Shown here in pieces: positions 1-8,655 of a stretch of DNA of 64,000 nt. The notes under the pieces were generated by a model that did no database searches, was not told the DNA's origin, and saw only the letters and a program-made list of their open reading frames with translations. The DNA comes from a bacterium (GTDB taxonomy: Bacteria; Bacteroidota; Ignavibacteria; Kapaibacteriales; UBA7675): NCBI GenBank assembly GCA_030430495.1, contig JAUIKM010000004.1, positions 124,001 through 188,000 of the forward strand. The letters are read 5' to 3'. Every line of letters starts with the position of its first letter. Positions within the stretch are counted from its first letter, which is position 1. Position numbers and translations under genes: made by a program.

Positions 1-3000
1 GCAATCGGCGACCTTGACAACGACGGCGACCTTGACGTCTACGCGGGCAACTACTTAAACAACGTCGACCAGATTTTCCTCAACCTGCCGCTGCCGCCGA
101 CTATCAGTCAGGTAACGCCCAACACAAGCTCGGCCACTCTGGCGCCGTTTAACGTGACGGTAACGGGAACCTGGTTTGAGGCGACCAGCGCAAGTTTAAC
201 TTACCTAAGCTCTTCCGGAGCAACCCTTGGCAGCAAATCCATTCCTTTGTTTTCCTCGTCGGCCACGTCTTTTGTCGCGCAGATTCCGGCGGGTCAGGCA
301 TCGACCGTGGGGACTTTGACATTGAGTGTGACGACGGCGGGCGGGTCAACCTCGGCCTCCTTCACGGTGACCAACGACACGCCGGTGATTGCCGGCAACG
401 ATGTCTCGTTCCCGGAAGACAGTTCAACAACGATCAGTTTAACATTGTCCGACGTCACACCCGGCATTTCGGGACTCACGATCACTCCGCCTTTAGCCGA
501 TGGCAGTACGATCGCGTCGATCACGCAGGTGGGCGGTACGGCGGCCACGACACAGTTTAACATCGTCGGCGTTACAAATGCCTTCGGCAGCATTCCGCTG
601 ACCTTTACCGTCGACGACGGTTTGGCGCAGTCGACGACGACCATTACGGTCACGATTATTCCCGAGCCGGACGCGCCGACACTACAGCCGATCGGCAAGA
701 TCACGCTGTGGCAGAACGGCGTTACAAACGGCAGTTTAATCATCGACGACGTCGACACGCCGCTGAGCGCCCTGACGGTGACGGCCACTTCGGCCAATCA
801 GGGTTTGATTGCCGACGGCAACATCGTTGTCGGCAGCACCTCGGCCAGCACGCCGATCAGCCTGACGACGGAATGCGATACCAGCGGCACGACGCAGATT
901 TTCATTACGGTGTCCGACGGCGGCGGCTCGACGACCCAGGTGGTGGACGTCTGTGTCAACGCGATCAGCGAATCGCCGATCAACGGCTCGACGACCGCCT
1001 GTACCAACAGCGTGACGGAATACAACGCCCTGCCGGCCACCACGGGCGCCAGCCTGCTGTGGACCGCCGTCGGCGGCACGATTCTCTCCGGCCAGGGCGG
1101 CAACGAAGTTGAAGTCCTGTGGCAGAACAGCCCCGGCCAGAGTCTGACGCTGCTGCGCACGTATCCCAACGGATGCACCAGTGCGAGCCTGATTAACCTG
1201 GAGCTGTCCATCATCGAGGCGCAGGCGGACTACGCCGCACCGGCTTCGGCCACGAGCGTCACGCTCGCGGTGTTAAACAACGACGTCGGCGCGGGCCTGA
1301 GCATCACGGCTGTGTCGGATCCGGCCAACGGTTCGGCCAGTCATGCCGGCGGCATCGTCACGTACACGCCGGACAGCGGTTTCTCCGGCACGGATGTGTT
1401 TAACTACACGATCAGCAACGACGAAGGCTGCACGGCGACAGGCGCCGTTCTGGTGGCGGTGCCGGAAGACGCCGCGCGCATCAACCTGGAATTCATCGAC
1501 GACTACGTCGATCGCGACGGAGCCATTCGAGGCCTCAACGGCGCGATTGCCGCGCGCGCCAGCCGGGACGGCAAGTTTGTGTATGTGGCGGGTTACAGCG
1601 ATCATTCGATCGCCCTGTTCAGCCGCGACACAACGACCGGCGCGCTGACCTATCTCAGCCGCGTGCGCAACCTGCGGAACGGCGTCAGCGGGCTCAAATA
1701 TGTGCACGACATTCAGCTCAGCCCCGACGGACGTTGGCTGTTTGCCGTCGGTTACGGCGACAACTGTCTGGTGGTGTTCAGCCGCAATGAAACGACCGGC
1801 GAGCTGACCTTCCTGGACAAACGCAAACACGGCCAGACGGACTCCGGCGGCAAGATTACAGCGCTTAAACGCCCGCGAGCGCTGGCTATCAGCCCCGATG
1901 CCTCCAGCGTCTACGTGTCTTCGCACGACAATCACGCCATCGGCGTTTTCAGCTTCGACAATCTGTCCGGCAGCCTGCAATGGGTTGAGCGCCAGAAAGA
2001 CGGCAGCGGCGGTGTTGACGGCCTGCGCCAGAACCTCGACGTCGTGGTCTCGCCCGACGGTCTGCACGTATACGGCGCGGGCTACGGTGAAGATGAAATC
2101 GCAATCTTCAGCCGCGATGGAAGCGATGGAAGTTTAACGTATATCGGCCGCGTGCGCGACGGCGTCGGCGGTGTGGACGGTATTGCCGGAGTCGCTTCAC
2201 TGACTTCGTCGACGGATGGCGGACAGATCTACGCAGCAGGTGTCGACGATGACGCCGTCGCCGTGTTTAACCGCAACAGCAGCACCGGCGCTTTAACCTT
2301 TGTTGAACGGCATCGCGACGACGTTGGCGGCGTGGAAGGCCTCGACGGCGCACGCGACGTTGAAGCTTCCGCCGGCGGACGCCAGGTCTGGGCCGCCGGT
2401 CAGTTCGATCAGGCGCTGGTGGTCTTTACGCGCAACGGCGACGGCACGCTGGAGTTCGTTGAAGAGATGCACAGCGGCCTGGGCGGCATTCAGGCTCTTG
2501 GGCTGAGCGCAAACAGCCGCTACGCCTACACGGCTGCACCGAATGTGGACAAGGCGGGCGCGGTCTTCCGCAACCGCCAGCCGGAAGCGGCGGATGATGC
2601 CGGCCTCTCGGTCAACATCAATTCTCCGCAGGTCGTCAACGTGCTGAACAACGACGAGGACGCCGACGACCACGTTCTGACGGTGGACGCCAAGACCGAC
2701 GGCGCACTGGGCACGGTGGCAATCACGGGCGGCGGTACGACGGTGACTTACACGGCGGGCGCGGCGACCGGTGCGGATCAGTTCACGTACACGATCGGCG
2801 ACGGCCACGGCGGCAGTTCGACGGCCACGGTTTCGATTGCGGTTGTCAATACCAAACAATCGCACGGCCTGCCCGCTCCCTCCGCCGCACAGTCGGACGA
2901 ACTGGCTCTGAGCGTCGGTCCGAACCCGTTGCGCGACAGGCTGAACATTGAGTTCAACCTGCCGGAGAAAGCTGCGGTTGAAGTGGTGCTGATCGACCTG

Positions 3001-3171
3001 CGCGGTTCGGAAGTCGCGACGCTCAGGGCGGGCGCTCGCGCGGCCGGCGGCCAGGCCATCGACTGGGACATCGCGAACCTGAATCTTCCCACGGCCGCCT
3101 ACACGCTGGTGTTGCGCGCCGACGGCGCGCAGCCGCGCGAAGCGAGTGTTGCAGTGCGCATCGTGAAGTAA
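1..3171 (+). CDS. Large secreted beta-propeller protein with T9SS sorting domain (5' end outside window)
   Basis: The reading frame is open from base 1, so the gene begins upstream of the window. The first residues read as an FG-GAP/VCBS repeat (DLDNDGDLDVYAG). An IPT/TIG-like beta domain follows, then cadherin-like/Ig tandem modules (VLNNDVGAGLSITAV; later VLNNDEDADDHVLTV). Between them lies a lactonase-like beta-propeller whose seven or so blades repeat 'R.G.GGV.GL' followed by 'V.sPDG..vY..g'. The last 85 residues are a T9SS sorting domain (VGPNPLRDRLNIEF ... VAVRIVK). Known for the family: such proteins are exported by T9SS and anchored on the surface or released. A role in adhesion or substrate binding is inference. 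TTA leucine codons are rare here, and seven of the eight I found create a TTAA core. A rho-independent terminator follows the stop. Confidence 0.9.
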   Translation, partial: AIGDLDNDGDLDVYAGNYLNNVDQIFLNLPLPPTISQVTPNTSSATLAPFNVTVTGTWFEATSASLTYLSSSGATLGSKSIPLFSSSATSFVAQIPAGQASTVGTLTLSVTTAGGSTSASFTVTNDTPVIAGNDVSFPEDSSTTISLTLSDVTPGISGLTITPPLADGSTIASITQVGGTAATTQFNIVGVTNAFGSIPLTFTVDDGLAQSTTTITVTIIPEPDAPTLQPIGKITLWQNGVTNGSLIIDDVDTPLSALTVTATSANQGLIADGNIVVGSTSASTPISLTTECDTSGTTQIFITVSDGGGSTTQVVDVCVNAISESPINGSTTACTNSVTEYNALPATTGASLLWTAVGGTILSGQGGNEVEVLWQNSPGQSLTLLRTYPNGCTSASLINLELSIIEAQADYAAPASATSVTLAVLNNDVGAGLSITAVSDPANGSASHAGGIVTYTPDSGFSGTDVFNYTISNDEGCTATGAVLVAVPEDAARINLEFIDDYVDRDGAIRGLNGAIAARASRDGKFVYVAGYSDHSIALFSRDTTTGALTYLSRVRNLRNGVSGLKYVHDIQLSPDGRWLFAVGYGDNCLVVFSRNETTGELTFLDKRKHGQTDSGGKITALKRPRALAISPDASSVYVSSHDNHAIGVFSFDNLSGSLQWVERQKDGSGGVDGLRQNLDVVVSPDGLHVYGAGYGEDEIAIFSRDGSDGSLTYIGRVRDGVGGVDGIAGVASLTSSTDGGQIYAAGVDDDAVAVFNRNSSTGALTFVERHRDDVGGVEGLDGARDVEASAGGRQVWAAGQFDQALVVFTRNGDGTLEFVEEMHSGLGGIQALGLSANSRYAYTAAPNVDKAGAVFRNRQPEAADDAGLSVNINSPQVVNVLNNDEDADDHVLTVDAKTDGALGTVAITGGGTTVTYTAGAATGADQFTYTIGDGHGGSSTATVSIAVVNTKQSHGLPAPSAAQSDELALSVGPNPLRDRLNIEFNLPEKAAVEVVLIDLRGSEVATLRAGARAAGGQAIDWDIANLNLPTAAYTLVLRADGAQPREASVAVRIVK

Positions 3172-3199
3172 AGTCAGAGCAGCACAGCTGTTAATTATC

Positions 3200-3234
3200 A
3201 AAGGGATGGCCCGGTTGCGGGTCATCCCTTTTTG
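3200..3234 (+). terminator. Rho-independent terminator of the propeller gene
   Basis: A GC-rich hairpin with arms AAAGGGATGGCCCG and CGGGTCATCCCTTT around a GTTG loop runs straight into a T tract. It starts about 28 bases after the stop codon at 3171. Confidence 0.85.
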
Positions 3235-3270
3235 TTTGCGGCGAGAACCGTTTTTATCTGTGCGTACTTT

Positions 3271-3300
3271 GGCTTCACAGCTCGAACGTAGTTCTACGTA
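3271..3300. repeat. Partial copy of the 3'-end stem-loop family
   Basis: TTCACAGCTC is followed by ACGTAGTTCTACGT, a near-perfect small palindrome. The same arrangement, a CACAGCTC or CACGGCTC arm then an ACGTAG palindrome, recurs at 35184, 40972 and 47471. Here the left arm of the larger hairpin is missing or degenerate. It lies between convergent genes. The rest of 3235-3506 shows only an AAACAATCAGAAAAAGAG stretch that loosely resembles the right half of the dispersed repeat, plus several TTAAAC/GTTTAA motifs. Confidence 0.55.
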
Positions 3301-3506
3301 GGCCGGCTTTAAACCCAACAACTAACAAAACAATCAGAAAAAGAGTCTGCGAGCGGGAGTGAGCAGGACGCCGCACTTAAACAACGGCCCGTAGCGGCAA
3401 ACTCCCGCGACTTTCCGGCGAAAGCGCTGCCATTAACAGCATCAGTGCAAACAGCCACGTGGTGTAATTTAACACACTCAACTCCCCATCGGCGTTTAAG
3501 TGCCAG

Positions 3507-4358
3507 TTAAAATTCCGGACACTCGACATAGGAACTATCCTGCGTTGTTAGTTGGAGTTCACCGCCGGAATAGCGCGAGACATACTTTACTCTCAGGCAG
3601 GTGTCGTTGAATGCCTCATCACCATACTGCCGGTACTTTTCTTCGAAACCAGGATACTCTTCCCACCAACGTTTAACAACTCGCCACTCGCCGTCGGCAA
3701 AGGCCAGACTGTCGTCCCGCGTAACAATTCCCTCTGCCGAAGTTTGATTGTGGTGAACCAGGCGGAATTGGCCGTCAAAAAGAGCATACTCCCAGGTGCT
3801 GGAGCACGAATAGTGGCAGCCGACCACAAAAGACAGGCGTTTGTTAACAGAGTCAAGCTCAAGGTAGCCGGCGTTTTCGCTTATCTCCGGATCGTAGACA
3901 AAGTCGCGTCCATTGCCGCTGTTTAACCAGAAGTGCTGGTTGCTGACACCGTAGACACCGGATGACGGGCTCTCCCACTTCAGATCGGGCGCACCGTCGA
4001 AGTTGTAATCCGACACGCTAAAACAGGTGTCGTATTCCTCGTCGTCTTTGTAATGCCAGTAGCCCCAGGGCAACTCTTCGCAGGGGCCGATTAAACGAAG
4101 TGGATAGACGTCAGTACTCCCGGAAGCCGTTGTGACACAGGCGTATCCGTATCCGGTGTCCAGGTCGAATTCATCCGGGTTGTGCGACAATGACAACTTA
4201 AACACATTTTCAGTCTGTTCGGCGGCGTCAGCAGACTCACCGTCGTGACGCGGTGTGAAGGCACTGGACGCCAGGGTACAGACAAACAAACCGACGGTAA
4301 TTACCGCTGCAAACAGACAAGACACAACTGCGACGCGCATGGCGGGCCTGACTATCAT
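3507..4358 (-). CDS. Hypothetical membrane-anchored or exported protein (XAC2610-like fold possible)
   Basis: The protein is about 283 aa from the ATG at 4358. The frame is open to a TTG at 4421, but no Shine-Dalgarno supports that start. A hydrophobic segment near the N-terminus (VAVVSCLFAAVITVGLFVC) suggests a signal anchor. The remainder is soluble, acidic and cysteine-containing. 'SDYNFDGAPDLKW' followed by 'NSGNGRDFVYDPEIS' resembles the FG-GAP-like segment of XAC2610-type proteins, in which a Ca-like DxNxDG loop precedes a 'fvyd.eis.l' strand. Function is unknown. It is transcribed convergently with the upstream propeller gene and lies 90 bases downstream of the DUF1801 gene on the same strand. 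The start is uncertain; the ATG at about 4340 is another candidate. Confidence 0.7.
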   Translation of the reverse strand: MIVRPAMRVAVVSCLFAAVITVGLFVCTLASSAFTPRHDGESADAAEQTENVFKLSLSHNPDEFDLDTGYGYACVTTASGSTDVYPLRLIGPCEELPWGYWHYKDDEEYDTCFSVSDYNFDGAPDLKWESPSSGVYGVSNQHFWLNSGNGRDFVYDPEISENAGYLELDSVNKRLSFVVGCHYSCSSTWEYALFDGQFRLVHHNQTSAEGIVTRDDSLAFADGEWRVVKRWWEEYPGFEEKYRQYGDEAFNDTCLRVKYVSRYSGGELQLTTQDSSYVECPEF

Positions 4359-4448
4359 GGAAGTTTGAGATTGCGCCGGGAATGTTGCAACAGCTCTCAC
4401 AATGAAAAAGGGAGCCAACAATGTACGCCAAAGATGCTTCTCGGCGTC

Positions 4449-4871
4449 CTACTGCCCGGAACTTTTCTCCATCTGGTGTTTAACCGACGCCTCGATCAAT
4501 TCCCGCAGGACATCCATGTTGACATCATCGAGTTTTTTGACATAGAGGCAGGACTTACCTGTTTTAAACTTTCCGAGTTCGGCAAGTTGCTCGCGATACG
4601 CTTCAAAACCATCCGTGATGTACATGGTGAGGTTTTGTTTACGAGGTGAAAAACCGACGTGGAACCAATCGCCTTCACGTCCACTGGCGTATTTGTAGTG
4701 ATAACTGCCGAAGCCGACAATACTCGGCCCCCACATTTTGGGTTCGTCACTGGTGACTTGTTTCATCACCTCGATCAACACGCGGCAGTCGGCTTGTTTC
4801 TGTTTATCTTCAACGCCGTCGATAAACGCGTCGACGCTCAGGTCGTTTTTGGTCGTTTTGTTGGCGGACAT
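4449..4871 (-). CDS. DUF1801 domain protein
   Basis: At 140 aa this is the normal size for the DUF1801 (YdhG-like) family. Family features include 'VEDKQKQADCRVLIEVMKQV', then 'PKMWGPSIVGFGSYHYKYASG' (the conserved W/G...IG(F/Y)G.Y.Y core) and 'FHVGFSPRKQNLTMYI' with a C-terminal 'GKSCLYVKKLDDV'. The biochemical function of the family is not established. A run of eight G (CCGGGGGGGGAC) directly before the ATG probably acts as the ribosome binding site. It is a cytoplasmic single-domain protein with no signal peptide. Confidence 0.88.
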   Translation of the reverse strand: MSANKTTKNDLSVDAFIDGVEDKQKQADCRVLIEVMKQVTSDEPKMWGPSIVGFGSYHYKYASGREGDWFHVGFSPRKQNLTMYITDGFEAYREQLAELGKFKTGKSCLYVKKLDDVNMDVLRELIEASVKHQMEKSSGQ

Positions 4872-5032
4872 GTCCCCCCCCGGATATGTTAATGATACAG
4901 GATTTTCCGCAACTGCCGAATGTTTGACGGCCGTATGCGAAGCGCGTGAATGTGTGTTTAGCCGGGAGGCTTAAAATAGGGAATTCGGCAGAAAGAAGGG
5001 CAAGAAAGATCTGCGAAAGATCTGCGAAACAT

Positions 5033-6064
5033 CTAACGATCAATCGGCATGCCGGAAGATACCAGCATCGGCGCTGCGGGATTGGACGTCACGGCTATAT
5101 GCCGGCTCGGGTAAAACAACACGGCCGGCCGGCGCGCCGCCCGGAGATCGCTGCGATTCAGCGGGCCGATGTTTTGCAGGACTCCCTGTTCATCGTATGT
5201 CATTTCAAGCGGCACAAACAGCTCAAAACGCAGCCGGCCCGGAGAGAGAAAATAATAGCGCACAAAGTAGCCGTCGAGATGGCGCGACCACCGTCCAGAC
5301 GGAATAAAACGCAGCATCCCGGCTACTTCCTCGCCGCCGGCAAGCAGATTCGCAAACTCCATCGCACTGGTGAAGGTCTCGGCATGGTCCCGCAACTCGC
5401 CTCGCAGCTTTTTGCCGCGGGACACGACGTTGTGCACCGCGGACGGCACTCCCCCGAACAGCCTGTTAATCAGACCGTTATCGGCCAGACTTAACAGCCC
5501 CCCGTTGAGTTCAAAGCGTTCGGAAATGGAAAGCAGTTCCGCGGCGGCGTAGCGCAGTTCGGGCGAAAGATCGGAATAAGTCCGACCCAACGCTATTTCA
5601 ACAATCAGTGATTGAACGGCACGGTTGGCGATGTCAGGGCGTCTGCAGGACCTGCGCAAGACGGACTGAATAAGCTCAACGCGGGAACCTTTTGGCTCGG
5701 CGTAAATAAATGTGGTTTCTTCAGTGATAAAACTGAATCCGGGACGCAAGACAAATGCCACCGCATCCAGCCGGTAAAATCCGGGCGACAAAACAAATGC
5801 ACCATCGGCATTCATTTCCGCGGCGTTTAACACGGCAAAATCTCCATCCTGCGGATTGATGGCATCCAGGGCGGGCTCTTCAAACCGGGCGTCGCGCAGA
5901 CTTGTTGTCAGCGGTTCATCGGGCAGCAGAGCGTCGGCGCTACGCGCTGCGGCGGAGCCTGGGATAAATCTATCAGCGCCGCTCCGCAGTTCTTTCAACA
6001 CGGCGCAGGAGGAGCTGAATACAACAAGAATGAGCATCACTGGTACTGTTAACATCCGCATCAT
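5033..6064 (-). CDS. Hypothetical lipoprotein
   Basis: The protein is 343 aa. The N-terminus MMRMLTVPVMLILVVFSSSCAV has a short charged n-region, a hydrophobic core and a lipobox-like SSSC, so a lipid-anchored periplasmic or outer-membrane protein is predicted. GGGAG sits about 8 bases before the ATG. The body has no motif I recognise. It contains predicted helical stretches around residues 140-250, with 'RSCRRPDIANRAVQSL' and 'FANLLAGGEEVAGML', and a beta-rich end. No same-strand neighbour is close enough to suggest an operon. Confidence 0.75.
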   Translation of the reverse strand: MMRMLTVPVMLILVVFSSSCAVLKELRSGADRFIPGSAAARSADALLPDEPLTTSLRDARFEEPALDAINPQDGDFAVLNAAEMNADGAFVLSPGFYRLDAVAFVLRPGFSFITEETTFIYAEPKGSRVELIQSVLRRSCRRPDIANRAVQSLIVEIALGRTYSDLSPELRYAAAELLSISERFELNGGLLSLADNGLINRLFGGVPSAVHNVVSRGKKLRGELRDHAETFTSAMEFANLLAGGEEVAGMLRFIPSGRWSRHLDGYFVRYYFLSPGRLRFELFVPLEMTYDEQGVLQNIGPLNRSDLRAARRPAVLFYPSRHIAVTSNPAAPMLVSSGMPIDR

Positions 6065-6172
6065 AATTTTTCTCCCGGCCGGTTCATATTGTCCATTTAC
6101 TCCGGCGCGCGCTCGCGGCAGCCGACATACTGAACGACAGGAGAAATGGACTGACAGTTACAGCAGGCGGGT

Positions 6173-6385
6173 TTAATTGCCGCAGTCGCAGTCCTGGACC
6201 GTACTTTGAAGTTCATTAATGATTTCGAACGCAACCTCAATGTCCTCGGCGCGGTGCAGAGAGCTGTATGATTTGTCAAGTGCTTCCTTGAGTTTAATTG
6301 CTTCGGCACGCAGCGCTCTTGCCTCGTCATTCAGATGCAAAGACAAAGGGGCCGTCATTGTAGCGATGAGCGCCACAATCGACAC
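6173..6385 (-). CDS. Small exported-protein-like ORF, possibly broken at its 5' end
   Basis: A 70-aa frame from a GTG at 6385 ends in CDCGN. Its beginning (LVSSVSIVALIATMTAPLSLHL, if read from a few codons earlier) looks like a signal peptide, followed by an amphipathic helix (EARALRAEAIKLKEALDKSY). An ATG at 6463 with GGGGGAG just upstream lies in the same frame but is separated by a single TGA at 6412-6410. Either the gene starts after that TGA at CTG/GTG, or the copy is disrupted. Function is unknown. Confidence 0.4.
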   Translation of the reverse strand: MSIVALIATMTAPLSLHLNDEARALRAEAIKLKEALDKSYSSLHRAEDIEVAFEIINELQSTVQDCDCGN

Positions 6386-6624
6386 CGAAGAAACCAGGGC
6401 CTGTCGCAGTCAGCCCGTCCGTTGCGCAGGCCGCGAAGCGTCCCTCCTTTCGGATCCGGGCATGCAAACTCCCCCTGAATTACAGACTTGATCCGTCATG
6501 CTTTATTAACTCTCCATCCACCTTGCCGCCGGCGTAGTGGACGCCTACTCAATAAATGTGGATGTCGTGAACTTTCAAGAACCATCGCATGCGTGTATTC
6601 GTTGGTTTGGTTATTCTCTTAAAC

Positions 6625-6669
6625 TGTCCTGCCTCAGCGTGAATCGGAAGATCCCCTGTGAAGATTAAG
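6625..6669 (+). repeat. IS3 left terminal inverted repeat
   Basis: It begins TGTCCTGCCTCAG and aligns over about 45 bases, with one small gap, to the reverse complement of 7974-8018. It lies downstream of the orfB stop. Confidence 0.8.
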
Positions 6670-6688
6670 AGACTACGCTCGTATATGC

Positions 6689-7600
6689 TCACGCTGCCAG
6701 TTTTCGCCGTTGCCTGGCCTCGCGCAACTTGCGATCACGCTCGTTAAGTATCTCGTCCATACGTCCATCGACGACGTCCTGCGGAGCCAGATAGTTAATA
6801 GCCGAGTGCAGTCTCTCGGTGTTATAGTAGTTAATATAGCTCGCAATTTGTTGCCGTGCATCGTCAAGATCTGGATAGCTTTGTTGCCGAATAGCTTCGC
6901 GTTTAATCGTTCCGTGATAGCGCTCGATCTTGCCGTTGCTTTGCGGATACGCCGGCGAGGTTTTTACATGCGTATATGCCAGATAGTTGATGAGTTCTTT
7001 AAACTCTTTGGCTACGAATTGACCGCCGTTGTCACTGATAATGCGCGGTCCGGCATCCGGGTACTGTTCGGCGGCCTTTTGCAAGACTATTGCGACATCG
7101 GCGTACTCCATCTTCACACGCAGTTCGTGCGCGACAATCTTGCGGCTATAGCCGTCCAGAATGCTTATCAGATTGTAGTGAATGCCTTGCACCTTCACCA
7201 TACTGATATCGATATGCCAATGTTCGTGGACCGCTGTGGGTTGCTCGAAACCGCTGCCTTTCGATGTCGTTCTGTCTGTGGACCAGCGCCGCATCAGTCC
7301 CGCCGATGTTAACACACGCCATGTGGTTGCCGGGCTGACCGCACAGATGTCCTGATCCAGCATCATATAGGTCAAACGCCGATATCCCTGGTCCATGCGC
7401 GGACGACAATACTCAATGATAGCTTCCCGTTCTTTCGGTCGCAGCCAGTGTGTTCGCGGTTGTGAACCCTTGTGACGGTTCGGCAGCCCCGCACGACCGC
7501 GCCAATCGTAGTATTTGCCGGCAGGAATGCCGATCATCTCAAGTAGACGAGACTTCGGCAGCCCACTGCCACGAGCCACACGATCAACCCAGCTTACCAC
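6689..7600 (-). CDS. IS3-family transposase OrfB (DDE integrase domain)
   Basis: This is the catalytic half of the transposase. Counting from the MVSWVD start, the DDE triad is visible as D131 (HWHIDIS), D190 (ISDNGGQF) and E226 (SNGKIERYHG), with the usual D(35)E spacing. The C-terminus carries 'YINYYNTERLHSAINYLAP', the classic IS3 end. In vivo it is probably made as an OrfA-OrfB fusion. A run of eight A on the coding strand (T at 7656-7663) allows a -1 shift from orfA (TTA AAA AAA AGT) into a frame reading KKKYRWRDLNGRWVEP, which joins in-frame to this ORF. The gene looks intact. Confidence 0.93.
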   Translation of the reverse strand: MVSWVDRVARGSGLPKSRLLEMIGIPAGKYYDWRGRAGLPNRHKGSQPRTHWLRPKEREAIIEYCRPRMDQGYRRLTYMMLDQDICAVSPATTWRVLTSAGLMRRWSTDRTTSKGSGFEQPTAVHEHWHIDISMVKVQGIHYNLISILDGYSRKIVAHELRVKMEYADVAIVLQKAAEQYPDAGPRIISDNGGQFVAKEFKELINYLAYTHVKTSPAYPQSNGKIERYHGTIKREAIRQQSYPDLDDARQQIASYINYYNTERLHSAINYLAPQDVVDGRMDEILNERDRKLREARQRRKLAA

Positions 7601-7635
7601 CTCGTCGCGTATATCGGGTTCGACCCAGCGACCGT

Positions 7636-7953
7636 TCAGGTCTCGCCATCGATACTTTTTTTTAAGCGCACATTGTCGAGCAGCAAGTCGCTGATCAGGC
7701 TTTCACGTTCCTGCAAACGCGAGGACAGCTTTTCCTCCTTCGCACGTTGAACCGCCGTCGGACCCGGTTGAGGACCGCGTTTGGATTCAAAGGTCTCCAC
7801 GGCACCCTCGAACAATTGCTTTTGCCACGTGTGAATCAGATTTGGATTAATGCCGTAGCGGGCCGCCAACTCCGATACCGGCACACGATTCACCAGGTGT
7901 TCGCGAACGATTTTGACTTTCTGCTCGGCTGAATACTTCTTTCTTGATGACAT
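7636..7953 (-). CDS. IS3-family transposase OrfA (helix-turn-helix)
   Basis: A 105-aa protein with the HTH_Tnp_1-type N-terminus (YSAEQKVKIVREHLVN, then VSELAARYGINPNLIHTWQKQ) and a C-terminal leucine-zipper-like helix (ERESLISDLLLDNVRLKKS). It binds the terminal repeats in this family. Translation normally stops at TGA just after the A8 slippery run. A -1 frameshift on the run makes the OrfAB transposase, so OrfA alone is the regulatory product. GGAGGAG lies directly before the ATG and serves as a strong ribosome binding site. Confidence 0.93.
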   Translation of the reverse strand: MSSRKKYSAEQKVKIVREHLVNRVPVSELAARYGINPNLIHTWQKQLFEGAVETFESKRGPQPGPTAVQRAKEEKLSSRLQERESLISDLLLDNVRLKKSIDGET

Positions 7954-7973
7954 TTCTCCTCCTGGGAATGATC

Positions 7974-8018
7974 CTTAAATTACCAGGGGAATACTTCGTT
8001 TCCAACTGAGGCGGAGCA
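7974..8018 (-). repeat. IS3 right terminal inverted repeat
   Basis: Reverse-complemented it begins TGCTCCGCCTCAG. It lies just upstream of orfA and would contain the element's promoter region. Confidence 0.8.
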
Positions 8019-8079
8019 GATGCCGTATTCCTACATTCAACACTTCCGCGACACGGTGATTTAAAACGCCACTCTCCAT

Positions 8080-8514
8080 GTGGTCCGAGCGATTTGGTCC
8101 TTTTCCACAAACGGTCGATATAGGCGACGTCCAGCACAACTACAGTTGAGAATCAGTCTGATTTACCAAAAAGTCAGCACCGGCAGTGAGGATGCCCGCC
8201 GTCACGACGAACTGGAGAGCCAGATATTCCGCTCGCGTCGTTACCTTGAGCGCAACGAAAGACTTACAGACTTCGACAAATCTCTGCTTAACTTTTTGCG
8301 CAGACTGCCCGGTACTTCCGCGCGTGAAAAGCTGCAAGCCAAGTTTCGTTCAATGTTAAAAGAGGCATACTCTCTGTCGAGCAAGAATGCAAACAACCAC
8401 ATTCTGGGTCTTGAAGAAATAATTTGCTGGCTGGAGTCGCGCATCAATCGCAGTACAATTGTTGCCGAATTCCGCGCCAAACTTCGGAAGCGCTGCAACC
8501 CGGATAAGTCATGA
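8080..8514 (+). CDS. Orphan basic helical ORF next to the IS, possibly a gene remnant
   Basis: A 144-aa frame, rich in Arg, Lys and Ser, with long predicted helices (LESQIFRSRRYLERNERLTDFD; REKLQAKFRSMLKEAYSLSS). No family is recognised. It begins about 60 bases from the IS right end with no clear ribosome binding site, so it may be the 3' part of a gene cut by the insertion. I see no matching 5' part on the left side of the IS. The remaining spacer to 8655 contains nothing else supportable. Confidence 0.35.
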   Translation: MVRAIWSFSTNGRYRRRPAQLQLRISLIYQKVSTGSEDARRHDELESQIFRSRRYLERNERLTDFDKSLLNFLRRLPGTSAREKLQAKFRSMLKEAYSLSSKNANNHILGLEEIICWLESRINRSTIVAEFRAKLRKRCNPDKS

Positions 8515-8655
8515 TTGCAGCAATGCCGCCTTCACAAAATCTCCAGCTGTTTTTCCTGCACCCCCTCCCCAATTTTCCGTATCTTCCCGCCGAGAGGCCT
8601 TAACATACCGCCGGCGCGCGTGCGAGCGCGTCCGCATTAACGTTGGATTGTTTCC

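Larger units (their letters stand above)
6625..8018 (-). mobile_element. IS3-family insertion sequence, complete
   Basis: The element is about 1394 bp with orfA and orfB on the minus strand and imperfect terminal inverted repeats. The left end reads TGTCCTGCCTCAGCGTG and the right end, reverse-complemented, reads TGCTCCGCCTCAGTTGG. The similarity continues inward for about 45 bases (CCCCTG...ATTTAAG). The TG...CA termini and the two-ORF frameshift layout are typical of IS3. No convincing target duplication flanks it (AAAC on the left, GATG on the right), which suggests an old insertion or later rearrangement. Spacer 6464-6624 carries nothing else I can support. Confidence 0.88.

Noticed and set aside
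6600-8040. Target-site duplication of the IS3 element
   Set aside because: Bases next to the two ends (AAAC and GATG) do not match, and shifting the ends by a few bases gives no convincing repeat.
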